NCBI GenBank assembly: GCA_050084515.1
Contig: CM114273.1
Location: forward strand, 16,988,001 to 17,052,000
Direction: 5' to 3'
DNA from: Blasia pusilla
Lineage: Eukaryota; Marchantiophyta; Marchantiopsida; Blasiales
DNA: 64,000 bases
The stretch's first letter is position 1. Every line of letters starts with the position of its first letter. Of this stretch, positions 1-11,702 are shown piece by piece. The notes under the pieces were generated by a model. The model did no database searches and was not told the origin of the DNA. It saw only the letters and a list, made by a program, of their open reading frames with translations. Both the position numbers and the translations under genes were made by a program.

Positions 1-1100
1 ATAAGTAGCTGTCAGAGATTCTTGCATGCCCGTTTTGGTATTTTTTAAAATTTATTATAAATGCAATGAACGTCAATTACATGCAAATTTGGATTCTAGA
101 GTTGGAGGTCTTGCTGCTCATAAGGCTTGAAGGCTTTCTTCCATCCTCATTGGGGAGACGTTATCCAAAAGTTGATTTCTTCCCATGTTTCTGAAATTTT
201 TCAATCCTATTTTGTGCCATGATATGGTTTTCAATGCTCCAATAGGCAGGACTTAAGGTGCCTCTAGCGCATCCTTGTGTATCTTTGACCTGTACATAGG
301 TTGGGAATTTTTCAGGTCATGGTGAGTGGATGAATGGACATAGTTTTCACTATGATGTTCTAAGTGTCAGAGGAATATATGCACTATGTGAAAATCCACA
401 TTTACGTTCATTCATCTATAGTACAATTGGCGATCGTATTGCACAATCAGCCAAAATAAGAAGATAATAAAGAAAAAATAGTAACAAGTTTGCAAATTAG
501 TCCTTTCATTCCTATTTGATATTTTGAAGAAGGAAAATGATTTTGAATGGAAGAGGAAAACAATTTCATTAATTAAGATTAACTAATAATTTCAATAATG
601 CGTGTGATTTTGGTGGGAGGAGTGGAAGGGGAAGAATATGTATAGTTTAAACTTTTATGAAAGGATGAGATTTTTCTGGGGAGTGCAATATCGTTGAAAT
701 TTGAATTAAAAACTGGAATTATTTCTAAGAGTGGAATATTATTAATATTTTAAAATTTAGAAAGAAAAAATTATACTTTTAAAAATTAGATATAATTATT
801 TTCAAATTTTCATTTTCGTGCTTAGATCGGTGTTGGTTGCCTTCCCAAAGCCTCTAAAAAGATTTTTTTTCTAAAAACACAGAAGAGAAAAGAGAGCATA
901 TTGATAAGTGAGTATCCACTCATGGATGAAATCGAAGACGATAGTTCATCGAGTCAAATCACGCGCGCTTAGTCCAGATCGCCACGAGGTTGGGAGAGTC
1001 CACCACTTTTTCCTTTCCGTATCTTCAATTGATAAAAGTTAGAAAATCGCTATTGTACGTCTCTGAAAAGGAAAGGAAAAGCCGTCGTAAGGGTTTCATG
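1..1100. other. AT-rich upstream DNA, nothing recognised
   Basis: This stretch is A+T-rich with many short homopolymer runs and no reading frame that resembles a protein I know. It precedes the C4H leader. I see no convincing TATA box, tRNA or transposon end in it. A GTTGGTTG sequence near 832 resembles the reverse of an AC element of phenylpropanoid promoters, but it is too short to support a call. Confidence 0.5.
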
Positions 1101-1124
1101 TTACGCCACCCGTGACCGTGCATG

Positions 1125-1150
1125 TTTCTTTGTAAGAACTTACAAAGAAA
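1125..1150. repeat. 12-bp inverted repeat in the C4H 5' region
   Basis: Two perfect 12-nt arms (1125-1136 and 1139-1150) are separated by only AA, so the transcript or DNA could form a tight hairpin. It lies about 530 bp upstream of the C4H start, in the probable promoter or 5' leader. An ATG at 1122 opens a 100-codon frame through it, which could act as an upstream ORF if the leader is transcribed, but nothing shows that it is translated. Confidence 0.6.
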
Positions 1151-1352
1151 GTCTCGGACCGAACCCATAGTCTGCTCACGCAGTGGGTGGATTCGGTGGG
1201 AGGAATGTGACACGGGGACGGAGTCTTCCCCATCGTCATCGTCCGTTCCTATGGCCGTCGCGTGGCAAGGATCTAAAGGCTGGCATAGCTTCGGTCGAAC
1301 ACTGACCGCCGTCGATGGCTTCACCATGGCGGCGCCCTGGTCAGTGGAGTTG

Positions 1353-1454
1353 GGTAGGCTCGGGTGCACGTTTTGTGAGGGGTTGGGTCCAACGTCCACT
1401 GTGGCGCAAGTTTTGTCCTGCTAGGTAGGCTCGGGTGCACGTTTTGTGAGGGGT
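1353..1454. repeat. 31-bp direct repeat upstream of C4H
   Basis: A 31-bp sequence starting GGTAGGCTCGGGTGCACG occurs at 1353-1383 and again, identical, at 1424-1454, an offset of 71 bp. It lies 220-325 bp before the C4H start codon, so it is either a duplicated promoter module or duplicated leader sequence. Identity of the copies implies a recent duplication or a maintained function. Confidence 0.7.
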
Positions 1455-1677
1455 CGTTCGGACTCGTTCCGTGGGACCGTATGCTTGCTAATTGTCGCGG
1501 CCAACTGGATTAAAGGTTCTTAACTTGAGTTTGCTGCACTACACACTCGCGGAAGAAGTTCAGGGAGCGTCGACATTGGGCATCACGGAAGAGCGTGCTG
1601 CGCTGCTCGAGCGCTCTGGGAGTGAGGATCGAGTAAGAGGGATCGAGAAGTGGAGTGGTGGCATCGCCGGGGGAGCG

Positions 1678-3858
1678 ATGAGGGGTGAGAAGGCAGCGAT
1701 GGCTCTGTCTGTCGTAGTAGCAGGGCTGGGCGGTGTATTCGCAGAGGCCGTGGAAGGAGTGAAGGCTGTGGATGCTTCTAGCATGTTCACGGTGCAGAAT
1801 GTGCTGTACGCGCTTCTGGCTGCCAGCGTTGGGATCATTTTGATCATGAATTTGAGGGAGAAGAAGTTGAAGCTTCCTCCTGGCCCGCCTGCCGTGCCCA
1901 TTTTCGGGAATTGGTTGCAGGTAGGAAATGATTTGAACCACCGAAACTTGTCCGAAATGGCGAAGAAGTACGGGGACTTGTTCATGTTGAAGATGGGCCA
2001 GAGACATTACGTTATCGTGTCAAGCCCTGAGCTGGCTAAGGAGGTTCTCCACACGCAGGGCGTGGAATTCGGTTCCCGCACTAGAAATGTCGTCTTCGAT
2101 ATCTTCACAGGGAACGGACAGGACATGGTGTTTACGGTCTACGGAGACCACTGGAGGAGAATGCGTCGAATCATGACGGTGCCATTTTTCACCAACAAGG
2201 TGGTCATGCAATCTCGTTTCGCTTGGGAGGACGAAATCAACCATGTGATCAAGGATCTCACCGCAAGCCCTGAGGCCTCCACCACAGGAGTTATCATCAG
2301 ACGCAGGTTGCAGCTCATGATGTACAACGTCATGTACCGAATGATGTTCGACCGAAGGTTCGAGACCATGGATGATCCCCTCTTCTGCAAGCTGAAGGCC
2401 GTCAATGGTGAAAGGAGTCGTCTGGCACAGAGTTTCGAGTACAACTACGGAGATTTCATCCCAATCTTGAGACCGTTCCTCAGGAAGTACCTTGCCTACT
2501 GCCAGGAGCTCAAGGACAAGAGATTGGCGTTGTTCAAAGAGTGCTTCATCGAAGAGCGCAAGTACGCTAATCCTACTCTCCTGTAGTCTATGTCTTTCTG
2601 CCTACCCTTCGTCCAGTCTCCAGTTGGAAGGTAGTTCCACCTCCGATCGTCAGGCAGCTGAGCTCTGCGACGTCCACATCGCGCGCTAGTTCGGCGACAC
2701 CCCCGGGATATGTCGCCTTCGAATCCAGTCTTGGATTAGATTGTGCAATTTCATTGCTAGATACGTAGATCGTGCGAGGAATCTCACGCTTGGTCTCGCG
2801 AGTGTGTTTTTCCCATGTGTCTTCCCGGCCACCATGGGTGTTCCTGGAACATCGGGTGTATGCTCCAGTGCCATGCGGCAAGCCTTTGCGGGACCCTGAT
2901 ACGTATCAGACTTCAGGGGGGTTGGTTGGTTCTAACGTATTCGATGTTCGAACAGGAAAGTTCTGAGCGCGAGGGCTGGCGGAGACAAAGCCGCCATTGA
3001 CTACATCTTCGAGTCCGAGCAGAAGGGAGAAATCAATGAGGACAATGTGTTGTACATCGTGGAGAATATCAACGTTGCTGGTAAATAGGCTCTCGAGTAG
3101 TTCGCATCGTTTGTGTGGAAATTCTGTGCGGTGTTATTGGTTGCTATGGACTGAACCTGCGGTTTCTCGCTCATCTGCCAACTTTCCTCGGAAGACCCGC
3201 TCCTCCTCCCGCATGGATTGCCCCTGAGAATTAATCCCCTGACGTCGGCGTGATTGTATTTTCAGCTATCGAGACCACACTATGGTCTATCGAATGGGGA
3301 GTTGCGGAGCTCGTGAACAACCCTGATATATTCAAGAGAGTGAGAAAGGAGCTGGACACCGTTTTGGGGCGTGGAAACATGGTCACTGAGCCCGACCTTC
3401 CAAACTGTCCCTACCTCGCGGCCGTTGTGAAGGAAGTTATGCGGCTGCACATGGCGATTCCCCTTCTCGTGCCCCACATGAATCTGCACCAAGCAAAGCT
3501 CGGAGGCTACGACATCCCCGCCGAGAGCAAGATTTTGGTGAACGCGTGGTGGATCGGAAACAACCCGGCATTGTGGGATGAGGCGGAGAAATTCAACCCA
3601 GATCGCTTCCTGGATGACAAAATGAAGGCCGATGGCAGTGACTTCCGTTTCCTTCCATTTGGAGCAGGTAGGAGGAGTTGCCCCGGAATCATCATCGCCA
3701 TCCCACTTCTGTCTCTAGTCCTTGGCCGCCTGGTTCAAGCATTCGACATGTCTACACCCCCTGGAGTCGATAAAATAGATATGACTGAGAAGGGTGGGCA
3801 ATTTTCTCTCTTCATCAAGAATCACTACAGCATGTGCGTGAAGCCCAGGTCCGACTAG
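1678..3858 (+). CDS. trans-cinnamate 4-hydroxylase (cytochrome P450 CYP73A), 3 exons
   Basis: Exons are 1678-2561, 2956-3080 and 3266-3858. Introns are GT-AG and phases agree (2, then 1), giving 533 aa. The enzyme hydroxylates cinnamate to p-coumarate, the second step of the phenylpropanoid pathway, on the ER membrane with NADPH-P450 reductase as electron donor. An N-terminal membrane segment lies near residues 39-60, followed by the proline-rich hinge PPGPP near 67. The I-helix carries AAIETT (about 336-341), the form typical of CYP73. The K-helix ExxR is E393-R396, the PERF-like FNPDRF is 446-451, and the heme loop [10 protein letters not shown] has its Cys at 475. The first in-frame ATG is 1678; a second at 1699 would give 526 aa. 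Either start gives an N-terminus longer than the usual 505-aa angiosperm enzyme, and it is rich in Ala, Val and Gly. All P450 signatures are present, so I expect a functional gene. Confidence 0.95.
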
Positions 3859-5400
3859 GCTTCTTCGAATTATTGTTGGAGACAGCATAATGGCCTTATT
3901 ACCTTGTTACAAATGAGGACGAGTTTCACCTGTATAGAACTTATCAAGATAGATGGTGCCTCATCGGAACACCGTAGAACAACTAGTGCCGTGACGAGCA
4001 TGAAGGTTTCCACTCTCCTGTTCGCAGAGTAAAGATCTAGAAAAGTGTAGCTTAGAAAGTAATTGAAAGTAGGTCGCATATCTACATTTGGGTTCTCATC
4101 GAAGTTAATCCGTCGATAGTTATACCTGTAGAAGTTGACCCACCACACCTGAACACTTTGTTGTGGCTGTATCCCCCGCGCAGTAAGACTTTAACGAGGA
4201 GATATTTTATCCCCATAGCCTAAGTCGTGCTTTTCTGTATGGGATTTCCTTTCTAGAAACGCGTGTATGATGAGCTCGATGCATGGAGGGCAGAATCTTG
4301 CCACTATTCCATTCCCCTGTACGCACGGGCGGCTTTTTTGTTGGTATGAGGATGACTGCGTGAATGTAGATCTGACAAATGCATAAGTTGAGAAACGCTG
4401 TCCCCGCACTCGTGCGTAGCTGCTGGCACTAGCACTGTAGAATTGAGAACAAGGAGCCAAGATTTGAATGCGTCTGTGTGTTATTAGAACTGCGAAGGTG
4501 ACTCTTGTGATATGATAAAAGCGAGCACATTCGTATCCTAAACGGGACTGTTTAATAGCTTCAGTGTCGCCAATCAATCTCTCTCTCTCCCGAAGTAGTG
4601 CTCCGACAGACGGCACTCAATACGTACGGTAGTCTCCTCCCCGAACCGAAGAATGCCGGGACATATGGTCTCGAATCGGAAGGTTTCGACAGGCGCCACG
4701 TCATCGGCACGGTTTGTCTACAGCCGAACTTACCGAGTACGCATCGGTGCCATCACCGCTTTCGCTCGCTCGCTCGCTCGCCCCCTCAACGACTATCAAG
4801 GACGTGTGATTATGACCCCAAGTGCCCAGTCCTGGCTGGATTCTCCGAGCTATCAACCTACAAGCGTAGCGGGTGAGGGCATCCGCAGCCGGCATGAGCC
4901 AGAAATCATCAGCCATCGCGTGAATTGACGGAAGATAACTGGCATCGGAATCAAAGTTCCAATGTATGTTTGTGAAGCGGAACTTCTTCATTCATTCCTC
5001 GACGCCTCGTTTCATGATCATCATGATGTCGTGACAATCCGCATCAGACACTTTGAAGGCATTAAATTTCCAGGCTGTCGCACTCACCCATAGACTTCAT
5101 TGAATTTCCGGGCTCATCACATAATTCATATCCATCAACTTTGTCCACACCATGTGTAACACAAGAAGATTATTCTCAGCTAGTCATGTCAAAAGTCTGA
5201 CGTTGGTGAGTTCAGTAGGTAGGGGATGCCCCTTCTCTGTTTCCGGGCCTGTTATGTCGTAGTGGGCTCTTTGAGTCCTCTTTTGTACTCATGATGGATT
5301 TTCCATCACCTCTTTTACCCAAACTTTCTTTCCTTTATTTTACATGTTATAATAATTATATATCAAAAATGAAAAAGGCTTCTGGTACTTGCAACTAAAG
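3859..5400. other. C4H 3' flank and unassigned intergenic DNA
   Basis: The first few hundred bases should hold the C4H 3' UTR. Several frames of 70-140 codons exist (for example 4191-4616 on minus and 4598-4876 on plus), but they overlap each other on both strands and resemble no family I recognise. A short (CGCT)n run is at about 4760-4780. Confidence 0.4.
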
Positions 5401-7102
5401 AAATTATCCTACCTTACTGAAATTTCCTATCCGAACTGGTTTCAACTCTCCTACCGACAAAGAGGGACCCCGGTCACTGCATCCCATGTATTGGGATACA
5501 AATGCGCTGGGGAGGTCGCACGCGGTGACTGTGCCGGACTCATTAGGTGAGACTCCGAGAGCCTCGCACCTATTTCCCCTCGGGTTTTCTAACTCGAGGT
5601 GGAGTTAGTTAACCCTGACTCCCGGGGATTCTTCTTACAACAAAGAATAAATATTTTATACTCCCCTTCTTTACTCGCAGGCCGGAGCACAACAGGGTAA
5701 TTAGGGGAAAAGCCCCCTTCTTCCTCCTCGGGACCGGATCCGACCTCTTGAGGTATATTTTTTAGTCTCCATGCCCCCTCTTTTGTTCTTTTGTATCGTG
5801 ATGAGTTTCCCATCCTTTTTCTATATATATATATATTTTATATATTTCCAGCTTCTCGCCTGCTGGTTGTGAGGTCGTAACAGTCGCATACTTTTGCCCC
5901 AGTACTCCTTAACTCGACTCTTGCCCTCCTCTACCTAACCCGAAAAACAGGGCGCAGGGTCCGAGAGTACTAGGGTCTCACTTATTGACAATCTATTATT
6001 GTGTTTCCAGAGTCGGTCAATGAAAGCCGGAGGTCTGTATGGTACTACTGCGGTTAGAACCCCCTGCAAGACCAGGGGTCCAGGACGACTTAACGGTTTG
6101 TCTCTTCCTCTCCACGTGTCTTTAGGGGGGAAGGCCCCTTCTTTCTCCTCGGGGCCGGTTCCGGCCTCTTGAGGTCTATTTGTTGGGTCTCCTCTCCACG
6201 TGATTGATTGAACTTACTTCCTCCGGGAGGTACAATTTCACGGTCGTTAGGAAGGCCACGGACACCCCCGATTGTTAATCGACTGAGATTCTAAGAAATT
6301 AATAATAGATCCAGAGACTATGAGTGACTAAAAGTGACGTACTTTCACTGGAGAGTGGAGACTAAGACTTTTCTGGAGCTCTTCGCGGCGAGTCACCTTC
6401 GACAGTTCCGACTCCATTGGAGTCATTGGACTCCGTTTGTCGTCAAGCCTAAGATATGTTACCAGCATAACCTCCTCCCGTTTAAACATTAAACTTTTGA
6501 GTTTCAAGCAATTAGCGCACGTGGCGCGTGATGATCCGGCATTGCTTTTGCTATTTCAGGTATCTTTCCATTGTCCCTATCGTAGTCCCGGACAAGTTGA
6601 TGTGAGGGACCACAAGGAAAGTTTGTAAATACGGACCAATGATTGGGATGGTGGATTATAGAGGACACGTATCCCAAGCGATGTTCCACAGGAATGAGGG
6701 TCGCTTTGTCATGTTTAAATACGAACTTACGAGGTCCTCCCAAGCTCCCTTCTATTAGGGCGTATCATTCCTAGCTAGGATGCCCCAGCCTTATTGAGGC
6801 TCGGGCCTCAATCCTACACAGCCGCGGTCTTGCATTGATTGCGAGACCCGGTACCTTCAGCGGGCAGAAAGACTCGGGCAGGTAGTTAAAAGATATTTTC
6901 TTTCACAGCTAAATATCGGAGCCCCCCTCCATAACACCGTGGAATGCTGGTAGGCTGGCGGGGAGGGTCGTGGAGTGCGGAGATACGGGTCCGAATCTGA
7001 CTGGACATTTCGTTTTGGCATTCCACCCTTACTTGCCTGCCCCAATCTATGGGCTTCGCCTCAATACACTTTCACATCATCGAAATTTTGCGTCTTCATA
7101 GG
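5401..7102. other. unassigned non-coding DNA, probably old repeat sequence
   Basis: The sequence is punctuated by stops in all frames and contains a duplicated 70-bp segment (annotated separately). The mix of GC-rich blocks and AT runs, for example TATATATATATATTTTATATA near 5825, suggests eroded transposon DNA, but I cannot assign a class. Confidence 0.4.
5701..6191. repeat. diverged 70-bp direct repeat pair
   Basis: Segments 5701-5770 and 6122-6191 share a block: TTAGGGG, then a GCCCCTTCTT-like stretch, CTCCTCGGG, a CCGG-containing core and CCTCTTGAGGT. Substitutions are scattered through both. They sit 421 bp apart in the same orientation and may be remains of two copies of one small element. 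Confidence 0.6.
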
Positions 7103-7173
7103 CGTCTCAATTACGTCTTCCAAAATTCCATGTAATTGTTTGTTTTATCGTATCCTTATGAGGTGCTAAGAGG
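7103..7173. repeat. 71-bp tandem repeat, unit 1
   Basis: This unit matches 10946-11016 base for base without indels, with 6 mismatches over 71 bp. Its first 11 bases recur at 7174-7184, directly after the unit, so the original site was a tandem pair whose second unit was opened by the LINE. Confidence 0.75.
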
Positions 7174-10100
7174 CGTCTCAATTATATCCACTTTATTATA
7201 AAATAAACTTCAGAAGAGGACAAAGAAAGGTAATAACAACTCAAAAGAGGAGTCAAAAAATGCATACAAGAATGCAAAAATAAAATGGCAACAAGCCAAC
7301 GCAAACACTGGCTCAACGAGCTACACGATTGATAACCTAAAACAAATCTGTCAAGAACACGAGTGGTTGGTCAGACGTGAATGGACGACGAGGCGAGCGA
7401 TCCCCCACCACCTCCGCAATGCCAAGGCTTGTGCACGTTGTAAGGCCACTGAGATGCATTGCCGACAATAAGTAGTAACTACCGAGAGAGAAGGACTACG
7501 GGAAGGGACAAGGTGATGATTCTCGAGGGAGTGGTGAGCACATGTAAATGACCGAATACTTCCACTGCAAAAGGAATAAATCCATCAGTCACATGTCTCA
7601 CAACATAACTTAACTCCTTGATTCTTGCTGCAGCTTTGGCCGCCAAACCTTTGGTATGTGCGGCTCGACACACCAAGTCAGAACGTGTTGGATCAACAAC
7701 CACCACATCACCTAGTGTCCAGAATCCACCTCGAGACATAACAAGATCCACTCTTCGACGAGAGGTTGCTTGTGTGGTTGAAGGTAGGACGTGGAGTTGC
7801 TCTTGCCCAACGGTGTATCCTGCAGAACGAGCCACCGATGCTACTGCCTCTCTAATGACATCATGTGTGGCTGTTTGTTCTCCACCATGTGCACATCGGA
7901 GAATATGGATACCCTTGGCATCAATGGGATCCCCGCATACACAATTCGGCACACCTAAGAGAGAAGGATGGGGATGTCCAAGACGTAACCGCAAAGTTGT
8001 CGAGAATATACTTCGAGGTAGACGAAATGGAAGAATAAGAGGATCTGCAATAAGCCACGCCCCCGCTCCGGTACCCGCACATGAACGTAGACGAGCTCGA
8101 TTAGCGTCAGAGGATGCCTCGGAGAGAATGCTGGAAAAGTTGATTTGATGCAGATTCTCGGAGATATGCTCTTGAAGTCGATCAAGCCCTTCCGTAATCA
8201 GTTGACTGAAAGGGGGTAGAATTTCTTGTGTAGCAAGAGGAAGAAGAGCTCGTGCAGATCTTAGTTGTTGTTGAAATAACAAGTCCCCCTCCTCTACATG
8301 GGCAATATGATCCATCAAGATAGGTGTATCTCCTTGGAGAAACCTTGAAGCCATAATCGGTGCTACCAACGCCTAACTCCCCAGAAAGGCTGCGGGAGCA
8401 GATGCGACTGTGGAGGACACTCCCACCCCTCCAAAAGAAATAGGCAAGATAGCTTTTCGTGAAGCAAAGACACCATCCTCTCCCTCAAAGGTATTCGGGC
8501 CAAGAAGTTGACCAAAAGTTCCCAAGATAGAAGCATCAAAAGAGGCCAACCGATGTAAGAACCTTGAAGTGGGAGGACAAGTGCGAAGAAGGTAGGAAGA
8601 ACGTCGTAGAAAACATTGGGAGAGAATCCCATAAGCCACTTGGGGATCCCCTAGATGAGGTAACAAATGAAGCCATTCCACGTCTTTCAAAAGGGCCTCA
8701 TCCAAGAACTTTGAGACATAGTCGATGAAGCCAATTGGGACCCCAAGAACTCTAACCCATTCAATGTAGATGGGAAAATCAAGAGTAGGTGGGATGAATG
8801 TTGAGGGAAGACATGAAGGAGACCATACTCCACATTTACTAGGTTGGACTTTAAGGTTTAAGAAAGAGAGTTGCTCCACGAAATGGGTATAAGCAGGAAC
8901 CACCTTAGAAGGAGGACCTATAATGTGAGTGTCATCAGCAATAGAAGGGAAAAGACAAGATGGAAATGCTTGCGCTGATGCTCTGAAGGCACAAAAATGG
9001 ACAATGGCAAAGAGTGGGCTCCCCATGGGATCACCTTGATGTGTGCCACAAGCCGATTCTAGAATACTTTATTCCCTAGAAGTAGCATGATAGGAATAGA
9101 TAACGGGCGTATCATAGGCATAGAAGGAGCGAACAAACGGAATGAGGCTCACAAGTTGTCCTCCTGCACAACGTAATTCCTCAAAGATGACCGTACGAGA
9201 AACTGAATTGAATGCGTTAGCCACATCGACTTGAATTGCTACCCAATCTGGATGAATATCAAGAGTGGAGCGAATCCCATGCACCACAGCCTCACAACCT
9301 CACAACCTCAAGGAGTTGCCACTCTAAATTGATGAGGAAATAAGTGGGCACTAAAGTGAGGACGAAATTGCAAGCATAGGGGTCGACTAACCAAGCGGTA
9401 TAAAACCTCTCCAATAGCCAAAGGGCGCACACCAGCAGGAGGCTTATCCATAGCCAACAAACGACAAGCCCCTAAGATCCTAGAGATAGAGAATGGGAGA
9501 CGACCTGTCGCCATATGTGCACACACCTTATAGAGAGAGACAAAGCCACTTGTTGAATTTGCTGGGATAAAGAAATCGCGGAGATGCTCAAAAACCATCC
9601 TTGATAGCCTGCTTGTTGATAAGCGAGGAGTATGCAGAAAAGCCCTTGTGAAAACCTCCAAGTCCAGCTCCAAGTCAAGGTCCGTTGTATAGTCTTCCAC
9701 AAAAGATGCAACATTGCCACTTGAAGGAGGATGAAGACCTTCTAAGAGAGCCACTGTTTCCGCACTTAGAACCGCCGAAGAAAGAGGACCCAATGCTCGA
9801 GCTGCACGTGAAAACTCACCAACCTGCCCCAAAAGTAGAGTTCGTCAAAGGCGTTGTTGTATTGAAGGCCTCCCATGATTGGCATGTTGATTGGGATGAG
9901 CTGCAGCTAAGGCCTCTGCTCAAAGTAGATGCTCACTCTAAAGATTCTTCCAATCCCCAGACATAAAGTGTTGAATACGTGTGGAGGTTTTACAATGACC
10001 CATTGCACCATCCCTTGGAGGGAGGACTAAAACCCATTGTGGGAAGAGTAATAGGAGATACCAAGAATTTATATTTGTGGGGTCACACGCCAACCTTTCT

Positions 10101-10956
10101 AATGGGAAAAGCAAAGCTTGTTGGGTGATGGGGCAAAGAGCAATAGGAATGCGAGTGTAGAGTCTAGGACGAGGAAGACCTGGATGGAAAGAGCAAAGGA
10201 GATCAATTTGGCTTAACCAGGTCCAAGAAGTTGTTGTGGGGAGTGTAGTAGGAGGTGGTATCGGGTTAGGGATTGAAGGCCCATGCATGGATCGAAAGTA
10301 CCGCTGATGTCTTTTGATCCCATTAGGAGCAAACTCCTTACCACAAGGTATGCAACAAACCTTTGGTACAAATGGAGAAGTAGAAGGGTTACAAGGAGAG
10401 GAGATAGGAGGTGCAAGAGGTGGTGATGGCTGACGATGAGGGGGTAAGTAGGTTGGGGAAGGAAGAGGAGGAAGAGGGGAGATTCGGGTAGAATAGATGG
10501 GAGTTGGAAGCAAGGGCATAGATGAGATATGTGGGGATGGCAAAGTAGAAGGATTCGGTAATAATGGATCAAGATTAGGCTCAATAGGACAAGGCGAAGA
10601 AGGGAGAAGACGAGAATCCGGAAGAAAGGTAGCGAGTGTAATGGGTGTATTAGCATCTAGAGGAAAATGGCGAGATCTACGATGAGGAGGTGAACCAGGA
10701 GGAGAGTTTACGGTTGTAGGAGGGCGTGTAAAACCAAATAAGCGAGTGGATGGAGAATCCAACTCCATCTCTGATAACATAGAAGTAAAGGTAGGCAAGT
10801 CATCGAAGACACGAAAAGACATATGAAACATGGTTTGGAGAAAGCATGAGGATAACGAGAAAAGCAAAAGTAGTGGAATCCGTCCAAAAGAAATTTAGAT
10901 GGAGAGATGAAGATTAGGCAATACCAAATTTATGATTGAAAGTTACGTCTCAATTA
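7174..10956 (-). mobile_element. RLE-type non-LTR retrotransposon (LINE), decayed
   Basis: The element runs on the minus strand from about 10945 (5') to 7185 (3'), flanked by an 11-bp perfect target-site duplication CGTCTCAATTA (7174-7184 and 10946-10956). It has one long frame (annotated separately) and a short 3' UTR ending in an AATAAAGTGGATAT-like tail, with no poly(A). The domain order is C2H2-like finger, reverse transcriptase, CCHC knuckle, restriction-like endonuclease. This is the layout of early-branching LINE clades such as R2, NeSL and HERO rather than of the common plant L1 or RTE elements with an AP endonuclease. A 71-bp tandem unit lies on each side. Confidence 0.85.
7479..10831 (-). 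pseudogene. LINE polyprotein: zinc finger, reverse transcriptase, endonuclease (broken)
   Basis: Read right to left, a proline-rich N-terminal part contains a finger (CIPCGKEF, then two His) at about 10281-10358. The RT follows, with GVRPLAIGEVLYRL near 9400-9430, VDVANAFNSVSR near 9200, QGDPMGSPLFA near 9030 and the intact catalytic ADD near 8930-8945. The C-terminus has a C-x-C, H, C knuckle (about 7888-7940) and an endonuclease core, VDLV followed by GDVVVVDPT (about 7700-7755). Stops interrupt the frame at 9938-9940 (TAG), 9920-9922 (TGA), 9845-9847 (TGA), 9308-9310 (TGA), 9069-9071 (TAA) and 8373-8375 (TAG). A frameshift at 9290-9310 coincides with an 8-bp duplication of CCTCACAA. The start is uncertain; ATG at 10831 is the first clear one. 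The element cannot make active protein. Confidence 0.85.
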
Positions 10957-11016
10957 CGTCTTCCAGCATTCCATGTTATTGTTTGTTTCATTGTATCCTT
11001 GTGAGGTGCTAAGAGG
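10946..11016. repeat. 71-bp tandem repeat, unit 2
   Basis: This is the second unit of the repeat described at 7103-7173. Its first 11 bases are the right copy of the LINE target-site duplication. Directly after it, 11017-11042 contains a GGACC...GGTCC inverted repeat. Confidence 0.75.
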
Positions 11017-11042
11017 GGACCGTGCATCATCACATGGTCCCC

Positions 11043-11702
11043 CTTTAACAATCCGGAATCATTTTTGTGCTTAAACGGGTCACTAATTTTTAAATAATTT
11101 TATAATGTTGGGTGAAACATCCTACAACTCAATCCTCCTAATGTAGATTTTATTTTCTTAAATAAGGTAACAATTTTTTTATGTGAAACAACTAACAAAA
11201 AGTTACGCAATTTTTTTACTTATTTGGTGTCGGAAGGAGAAACGAGATGTTACTTTTGGATTTTGAGATCATCACTCCCTCACTAAGTAATCCGAGAAGA
11301 ATTAAACTCATAAGAGATCCATTATTGATTCCATGGTCGACTCTCACTTCTGCATTCTTTCTCCAATCAATCATCTCTTCAATCTTACTTGCACCCCAAA
11401 CTTCAGCTGAATAGTAGGGTCTATGCACCCCTACAATTCAATATCGTAATCCAATTTATATCCACACTTGCCAATGTAGGATTAGATGGTGAGTTTGTAG
11501 AGATGAATGATCCTATAGTATTATCAATTTAATAATCATTAGACGCCAAAGAAACAATAAAGTTGAACTAACTTTAGTTGAGGTGGAGGTAGAAGAGAAG
11601 ATTTTACATGAAAGGCCTTCAAGTCTCATAGTTGGAATGTGAAAAAGTTGGAGTTGAAAACTTATGGAAGAAACTAGCCAAAGCTACATGTAATTAGAGG
11701 CC
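11043..11702. other. unassigned DNA between LINE and gypsy element
   Basis: AT-rich sequence with no recognisable protein. The 5' LTR homology of the neighbouring gypsy element starts at about 11703, so this segment may be host sequence or unrelated insertions. Confidence 0.4.

Noticed and set aside
826-850. AC-element promoter motif for C4H
   Set aside because: A single short GTTGGTTG match far upstream is expected by chance.
1122-1424. A small protein gene upstream of C4H
   Set aside because: No similarity, passes through the hairpin and both strands are open here; at most an upstream ORF.
7618-8148. 176-codon plus-strand frame
   Set aside because: It is antisense to the LINE endonuclease region, which has clear domain motifs on the minus strand.
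7103-11016. A 71-bp target-site duplication for the LINE
   Set aside because: The extra 11-bp repeat start at 7174-7184 shows that two tandem 71-bp units existed, so an 11-bp duplication explains the site better.
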